Below are positions 26,284 through 32,593 of a stretch of DNA of 32,593 nt, piece after piece. The translations under genes were made by a program, and so were the position numbers. Source of the stretch: Gammaproteobacteria bacterium (GTDB lineage Bacteria; Pseudomonadota; Gammaproteobacteria; JAJPIJ01); the NCBI GenBank assembly GCA_035501935.1, contig DATJVC010000036.1:1-32593 (forward strand), given 5' to 3'. The notes beneath the pieces are model-generated. The model saw only the letters and a list, made by a program, of their open reading frames with translations. It searched no databases and was not told the origin of the DNA. Each line of letters opens with the position of its first letter. Position 1 is the stretch's first letter.

Positions 26284-27486
26284 ATGAATGACGCCCTGCA
26301 ACTGATTAAACGTGGCAGCGTGGAGTTGCTGGTGGAGAAAGACCTCCTGGCCAAACTGGCGCGCAGTCAAAGTGAGCTCAAGCCATTGCGGGTCAAGGCG
26401 GGCTTTGATCCGACGGCGCCCGATCTGCATCTGGGTCATACCGTGGTGCTCAACAAGCTGCGCCAGTTTCAGGATTTGGGTCACACCGCGATTTTTCTCA
26501 TCGGCGATTTCACCGGCATGATTGGCGATCCCACCGGCAAGAACATTACCCGCAAGCCGCTGTCGCGCGAGGAAGTTGCTGTCAACGCCCGCACCTACCG
26601 GGAACAAATCTTCAAGGTGCTCGATCCGGCGCGCACGGAAATCATTTTCAATTCGCAATGGATGGACAAGATGACGGCGGCCGATCTCGTCGGCCTCGCG
26701 GCGAAGCACACGGTGGCACGCATGCTGGAGCGCGACGATTTTCAGCAGCGCTACCGCGAGGGCCAGCCGATCGCCATCCATGAATTTCTCTATCCGCTGG
26801 TGCAGGGCTACGACTCGGTGGCGCTGAGGGCCGACGTCGAACTCGGCGGCACCGATCAGAAATTCAATCTGCTGGTGGGGCGCCAGTTGCAGGAAGCCTA
26901 TGGCCAGGAACCACAAGTGGTGCTGACCATGCCGTTGCTGGAAGGACTGGACGGCGTCAACAAGATGTCGAAATCGCTCGGCAATTACGTTGGCATCACC
27001 GATCCGCCGGATGAAATGTTCGGCAAGCTGATGTCGGTTTCCGACGATCTGATGTGGCGCTATTACGAGTTGCTGAGCTTCCGCCCGATGGCGGAGATCG
27101 AACGTTTCAAGAAGGAAGTGGCGGATGGCGTCAATCCGCGCGACATCAAGGTGCGACTGGCGCTGGAGATCGTCACACGTTTCCACAGCGCGTCGACGGC
27201 CAAAGCGGCCGGGGAAGGCTTTGCCCGCCGGTTCCGCGACCGTGAACTGCCCGATGAAATTCCGGAAGTGCGACTCGCGGCTCCCGATGGACGTATGGTA
27301 ATTGCTTCCGCACTCAAGGAGTCGGGCATGACCGCCAGCGCGTCGCAGGCGATACAGTTAATCGTGCAGGGCGCCGTGCGCGTGGATGGCGAGCGAATCA
27401 GCGATAAAAAATTATCACTGCAGACAGGTCGCAGCTACCTCATACAGGTCGGCAAGCGCCGCATCGCCAAAATCCGCATCGTGTGA
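26284..27486 (+). CDS. tyrS: Tyrosyl-tRNA synthetase
   Basis: Class I synthetase that charges tRNA-Tyr. The HIGH-like motif HLGH is at residues 49-52 ([15 protein letters not shown]), the KMSKS motif occurs in [12 protein letters not shown] near residue 230, and a C-terminal S4 RNA-binding domain (about 337-397) ends the protein. At 400 aa it matches the TyrZ-like branch common in proteobacteria, shorter than E. coli TyrS. It is divergent from the M23 peptidase gene with a 133-bp gap. Confidence 0.97.
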   Translation: MNDALQLIKRGSVELLVEKDLLAKLARSQSELKPLRVKAGFDPTAPDLHLGHTVVLNKLRQFQDLGHTAIFLIGDFTGMIGDPTGKNITRKPLSREEVAVNARTYREQIFKVLDPARTEIIFNSQWMDKMTAADLVGLAAKHTVARMLERDDFQQRYREGQPIAIHEFLYPLVQGYDSVALRADVELGGTDQKFNLLVGRQLQEAYGQEPQVVLTMPLLEGLDGVNKMSKSLGNYVGITDPPDEMFGKLMSVSDDLMWRYYELLSFRPMAEIERFKKEVADGVNPRDIKVRLALEIVTRFHSASTAKAAGEGFARRFRDRELPDEIPEVRLAAPDGRMVIASALKESGMTASASQAIQLIVQGAVRVDGERISDKKLSLQTGRSYLIQVGKRRIAKIRIV

Positions 27487-27521
27487 CAGTAGTGAATGAC
27501 GGCGTAACCGCGATATCAGTG

Positions 27522-28277
27522 TCATTTGCCATCGAGCCAGCCGCCGACCGCCTGCAAAGGCGCCGGATTGGAGGTGCCGCTGATCCACGCCGCGAAACCC
27601 AGGCGATGAACTTCCTGTCTGGTACCGGGTAGCACGATGTCCGCGACGTAGTGATCGCCATCGCGTTTGAGCGGCGCTTGGGTGAGGCCGAGGACCACGA
27701 AATCATGATGCAGGGTGCGGCCCGAGTTCTCTCCGTTCTTGATATCCGTGGCCAGACCAAATCCCAGCAATGCGACGTTGACAATCGCATCGGCGGGAAT
27801 GGTGGTGGATGGCTCGAAACTCACCTCGCCGTGATGGTCATCGCCAAGTTCAACCTGTAACTGCCCGACCGGCCGTCCCGCTTCCAGTTCCAAATCAGGC
27901 TTGCTGAACCAGCCGCGCCATTCCCGGCCCTGCACGACGATGCCGGGGGTGTAGACCTGGCTCACGCCGCCGGCCTGTACATAGTGCTGCTGGCGCTCGC
28001 TATAGACGGGGGAGGCGAAGCGATCCTCCCAGCCGAGGTAATTCCAGTAGTCGACGTGAAACGCCACCGGCACGATGTCCCGCCAGAGCCGCGCGTCCTG
28101 GGTGAACCCGCTCAACCACCGATCCGCCGGCGGACAGCTGCTGCACCCCTCGGAGGTGTAGAGCTCGACCAATTGCACCTGTGCGACGGGACTCGTGAAT
28201 TTCATGGGCGCACCCTCCACCCGGCCGATCTGCACTATCAGCATCAACGAAAACAGCACGATTCTCCTGAACCACAT
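27522..28277 (-). CDS. DUF1223 secreted thioredoxin-like protein
   Basis: A 251-aa exported protein of the DUF1223 family. A signal peptide (about 1-22, ending near VEGAP) is followed by LVELYTSEGCSSCPPADRWL with C45 and C48 as a thioredoxin-like CxxC pair, then VAFHVDYWNYLGWEDRFASP, a family hallmark. Function is not established; redox activity in the periplasm is inferred. The ATG at 28277 has AAGGAG 9 bp upstream; a longer frame to 28355 lacks such a site. It converges on tyrS with 35 bp between. Confidence 0.9.
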   Translation of the reverse strand: MWFRRIVLFSLMLIVQIGRVEGAPMKFTSPVAQVQLVELYTSEGCSSCPPADRWLSGFTQDARLWRDIVPVAFHVDYWNYLGWEDRFASPVYSERQQHYVQAGGVSQVYTPGIVVQGREWRGWFSKPDLELEAGRPVGQLQVELGDDHHGEVSFEPSTTIPADAIVNVALLGFGLATDIKNGENSGRTLHHDFVVLGLTQAPLKRDGDHYVADIVLPGTRQEVHRLGFAAWISGTSNPAPLQAVGGWLDGK

Positions 28278-28362
28278 GGCGCCTGCTCCTTCATTGGGGC
28301 ATCGGGCCCTTGAAAATGGGATGTCGGAATGGAGCGGAAAGTAACGGTTTTGCACGTCCGGC

Positions 28363-28391
28363 TTGACCTCGCCAAGGAAGCCCTGTAGTTT
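28363..28391 (+). promoter_or_regulatory. Promoter of the ilvBHC operon
   Basis: TTGACC (28363-28368), 17-bp spacer, TAGTTT (28386-28391); start expected near 28398, leaving a leader of about 40 nt. That is too short for a leader-peptide attenuator and has no run of Ile, Leu or Val codons. Confidence 0.6.
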
Positions 28392-28435
28392 CTCAATCCT
28401 TTGTTTTTCAGGTACAAACCGGCGGAGTCAGGGCT

Positions 28436-30166
28436 GTGGGTAAGAAAATGCGGGGGGCGGAGATTTTTGTCCGGGCGCTCAAGGACGAGGGGGTCGAGTT
28501 CATATTCGGCTATCCCGGCGGTGCCGTCCTCCATATCTATGACGAACTGTTCAAACAGGATGCGGTCAAGCACATCCTCGTGCGACACGAGCAGGGGGCG
28601 ACGCACGCCGCCGACGGCTACGCGCGCGCGACCGGCAAGCCCGGCGTGGTGCTGGTCACCTCCGGCCCCGGTGCGACCAACTGCGTCACCGGCATCGCCA
28701 CCGCCTACATGGATTCGATCCCGATGGTGGTGTTCACCGGCCAGGTGCCCACGCACCTCATCGGCAACGACGCCTTCCAGGAAGTCGACGCCGTCGGCAT
28801 CACCCGCCCCTGCGTCAAGCACAACTTCCTCGTGGAGGACGTGAAGGACCTGGCCGCGACCATCAAGAAGGCGTTTTACATCGCCGCGACGGGGCGTCCC
28901 GGGCCGGTGGTGGTGGACATCCCCAAGGACGTCACCGCGGATTCGACGGAGTACTACTATCCGCAGAACATCGAGATCCGCTCCTACAAGCCGGTGACCA
29001 AGGGCCATCCCGGCCAGATCCGCAAGGCGATGCAGCTTTTGTTTGCCGCGAAGCGGCCGATGATCTACACCGGCGGCGGCGTGGTGATCGACAATGCCGC
29101 GGCCGAACTCACCGAGTTCGCGCGCCTGCTGGGATTTCCGATCACGAATACGCTGATGGGCCTGGGCGCGTATCCCGCCACCGACAGGCAGTTCGTCGGC
29201 ATGCTGGGCATGCACGGCACCTACGAGGCCAACATGGCCATGCACCACTGCGACGTGCTGCTCGCCATAGGCGCGCGCTTCGATGATCGCGTCACCGGCG
29301 ATCTCGCCAAATTTTGCCCGGACGCCAAGATCGTCCACGTCGACGTCGATCCCTCCTCGATCGCGAAGAACGTGCCGGTGGACGTGCCCATCGTCGGCAG
29401 CGCACGCGAGGTGCTGCGCGAGATGATCAAGGTCGTCAAGGAGGCCAGGTTAAAGCCGATGTCGCGCAAGAGCGACCCGTGGTGGAAGCAGATCGACGAA
29501 TGGGCGTCGGTGGACTGCCTGCGCTACGACCGCAAGAGCAAGGTGATCAAGCCGCAGCACGTCATCGAGGAGCTGTACGCGCTGACCAAGGGTGACGCCT
29601 ACATCACCTCGGATGTGGGCCAGCATCAGATGTGGGCGGCGCAGTACTACAAGTTCGATCAGCCGCGCCGCTGGATCAACTCCGGCGGCCTCGGCACGAT
29701 GGGCTTCGGCATGCCGGCCGCGATGGGCGTGCAGCTCGGTTTCCCGAAGGCCACCGTCTGCTGCGTGACCGGCGAGGCCAGCCTGGTGATGTGCATACAG
29801 GAACTGTCGACCTGCCTGCAATACAACCTGCCGATCAAGATCATCAACCTGAACAACCGCTACATGGGCATGGTGCGGCAGTGGCAGGAGTTCTTCTATG
29901 ATCGCCGCTATTCGCACTCCTACATGGACGCGCTGCCCGATTTCGTGAAACTGGCGGAATCCTTCGGTCACGTCGGCATGCGTGTGGAAAAGACCCCGGA
30001 GGTGCGCGACGCGCTCAAGAAGGCGCTGGCGATGAAGAACAAGCTGGTGCTGCTCGACTTCATCACCGATCAGACCGAAAACGTCTATCCCATGATCGCC
30101 GCGGGCAAGGGCCATCACGAGATGCATCTGGCGCCGGGCTCGGGAACGAACCGGGAGCTGGCCTGA
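28436..30166 (+). CDS. ilvB: Acetolactate synthase large (catalytic) subunit
   Basis: ThDP enzyme making acetolactate or acetohydroxybutyrate, the first common step to valine, leucine and isoleucine. The activating glutamate is E52 (RHEQGATHAADGYARAT) and the FAD/ThDP domains follow the family. The Mg-ThDP motif reads GEASLVMCIQELSTC...LNNRY, with GEA where many enzymes have GDG; related proteobacterial enzymes carry GEG or GEA. It is 576 aa. The start is GTG at 28436 with GGAG upstream; an ATG at 28448 is an alternative. The small subunit follows after 3 bp. Confidence 0.96.
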   Translation: MGKKMRGAEIFVRALKDEGVEFIFGYPGGAVLHIYDELFKQDAVKHILVRHEQGATHAADGYARATGKPGVVLVTSGPGATNCVTGIATAYMDSIPMVVFTGQVPTHLIGNDAFQEVDAVGITRPCVKHNFLVEDVKDLAATIKKAFYIAATGRPGPVVVDIPKDVTADSTEYYYPQNIEIRSYKPVTKGHPGQIRKAMQLLFAAKRPMIYTGGGVVIDNAAAELTEFARLLGFPITNTLMGLGAYPATDRQFVGMLGMHGTYEANMAMHHCDVLLAIGARFDDRVTGDLAKFCPDAKIVHVDVDPSSIAKNVPVDVPIVGSAREVLREMIKVVKEARLKPMSRKSDPWWKQIDEWASVDCLRYDRKSKVIKPQHVIEELYALTKGDAYITSDVGQHQMWAAQYYKFDQPRRWINSGGLGTMGFGMPAAMGVQLGFPKATVCCVTGEASLVMCIQELSTCLQYNLPIKIINLNNRYMGMVRQWQEFFYDRRYSHSYMDALPDFVKLAESFGHVGMRVEKTPEVRDALKKALAMKNKLVLLDFITDQTENVYPMIAAGKGHHEMHLAPGSGTNRELA

Positions 30167-30169
30167 CCC

Positions 30170-31805
<1,636 letters not shown>

Positions 31806-31814
31806 GAGAAACTG

Positions 31815-32593
31815 ATGCGGAGACTGTCTGCATTGCCCAACGTTAAGCAGATCAACAGCGGCAATGCCGCCGCTCCACGGCGGCGGGGGATTTATCTGCT
31901 GCCGAATCTGTTCACCACGGCGGCGATGTTCTCCGGTTTTTACGCCATCGTTTCCGCCATCCACGAACGCTTTGAACCCGCCGCCATCGCGCTGTTCGTG
32001 GCCATGATCCTGGACGGCATGGACGGCCGCATCGCGCGGCTCACCAATACACAGAGCGATTTCGGCGCCGAATACGACAGCCTCTCCGACATGGTGTCCT
32101 TCGGTCTGGCGCCGGCGCTGGTGGTGTATCTCTGGTCGTTGAATGCCTTCGGCAAGGTCGGCTGGATGGCGGCGTTCCTCTACGCCACCATGGCGGCACT
32201 CCGGCTCGCGCGTTTCAACACCCAGGTCGGCATCGCCGACAAGCGTTACTTCCAGGGACTGCCGAGCCCCGCCGCCGCGGCACTGGTGGCGGGCATCGTC
32301 TGGGTGGGCGATGACAACGCCTGGCGGGGCAACGCCGCCATCATCACCTCGTCCTTCCTGCTGACCGTGGCCGCCGCCATGCTGATGGTAAGCCGCTTCC
32401 GTTATCACAGCTTCAAGGAACTCGACCTGCGCGGCCGGGTGCCGTTTCTCAAGATACTCGTGGTCGTGCTGGTGTTTGTGTTTCTGTCGCTCAATCCGCC
32501 CTTCATGCTGCTGGGGCTCTTCCTGCTGTATGCCGCCTCCGGTCCGGCGCTGACGTTGATGACGCTGCGCGCCCGCCGCGCCGCCCGCCGCGC
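31815..32593 (+). CDS. pssA: CDP-diacylglycerol-serine O-phosphatidyltransferase (3' end missing)
   Basis: Membrane enzyme making phosphatidylserine, the precursor of phosphatidylethanolamine. The frame runs open to the window edge (259 codons shown). The CDP-alcohol phosphatidyltransferase motif is complete: DGRIAR, eight residues, G, three, D, three, D (about residues 70-92, in MDGRIARLTNTQSDFGAEYD). Several hydrophobic segments surround it. GAGAGAA precedes the ATG, 9 bp after ilvC. The ilvC-pssA order is usual in gammaproteobacteria. This is the multi-pass type, unlike the phospholipase D-like PssA of E. coli. Confidence 0.94.
   Translation, partial: MRRLSALPNVKQINSGNAAAPRRRGIYLLPNLFTTAAMFSGFYAIVSAIHERFEPAAIALFVAMILDGMDGRIARLTNTQSDFGAEYDSLSDMVSFGLAPALVVYLWSLNAFGKVGWMAAFLYATMAALRLARFNTQVGIADKRYFQGLPSPAAAALVAGIVWVGDDNAWRGNAAIITSSFLLTVAAAMLMVSRFRYHSFKELDLRGRVPFLKILVVVLVFVFLSLNPPFMLLGLFLLYAASGPALTLMTLRARRAARR

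Noticed and set aside
25981-27186. 401-codon open frame on the minus strand
   Set aside because: It runs antisense across tyrS and into the divergent promoter gap, with no recognisable domain; it is a shadow of tyrS.
28392-28435. Leader-peptide attenuator before ilvB
   Set aside because: The predicted leader is about 40 nt, with no short frame rich in Ile, Leu or Val codons and no terminator hairpin.

Overview
The window looks like a chromosomal segment of a GC-rich gammaproteobacterium. The gene orders atpD-atpC-glmU, argC-DUF6776-bactofilin-erpA with convergent anmK-M23 peptidase and divergent tyrS, ilvB-ilvH-ilvC-pssA, and a PhoP/PhoQ-type pair behind a PepSY protein all fit that class. 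FabA, ErpA and HemJ also fit. I would guess a Chromatiales or Acidiferrobacterales-like lineage, but this cannot be fixed from the sequence alone. I see no transposase, phage gene, CRISPR array, tRNA or rRNA. Genes are tightly packed: several convergent pairs end within 0-35 bp of each other and several co-directional pairs overlap.

Layout. (1) 1-5472: the end of the ATP synthase operon (atpD partial, atpC), then glmU, then a tight row of C-N hydrolase, RraA-like protein and second C-N hydrolase. (2) 5528-8307: a PepSY protein, a response regulator and a sensor kinase, then a secreted glycine-zipper protein. (3) 8315-15253: an amine-utilisation locus. It holds a PuuD-type gamma-glutamyl hydrolase with an overlapping small membrane protein on the minus strand, and an ethanolamine-type permease, a PuuA/GlnA-like ligase, an aldehyde dehydrogenase and an iron alcohol dehydrogenase on the plus strand. 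(4) 15333-20338: fabA; a minus-strand overlapping run thiD-thiE-hemL-TPR protein; rubredoxin; minus-strand hemJ and a TlpA-like thioredoxin. (5) 20339-20693: an AT-rich gap with a candidate small RNA. (6) 20694-28277: argC, DUF6776, bactofilin, erpA, and on the minus strand anmK and an M23 peptidase; then tyrS and a minus-strand DUF1223 protein. (7) 28436-end: ilvB-ilvH-ilvC and partial pssA.

The most interesting system is the amine locus. A gamma-glutamyl ligase, alcohol dehydrogenase, aldehyde dehydrogenase and gamma-glutamyl hydrolase together with an ethanolamine-type permease suggest that ethanolamine or another amino alcohol is imported, capped with glutamate, oxidised in two steps at its hydroxyl end, and released as an amino acid plus glutamate. 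There is no EutBC lyase and no PuuB amine oxidase. The second point of interest is a compact unit in the argC upstream gap: a sigma70-like promoter, an 8-bp hairpin, an A-rich linker and a strong intrinsic terminator, which together would specify an RNA of about 74 nt.
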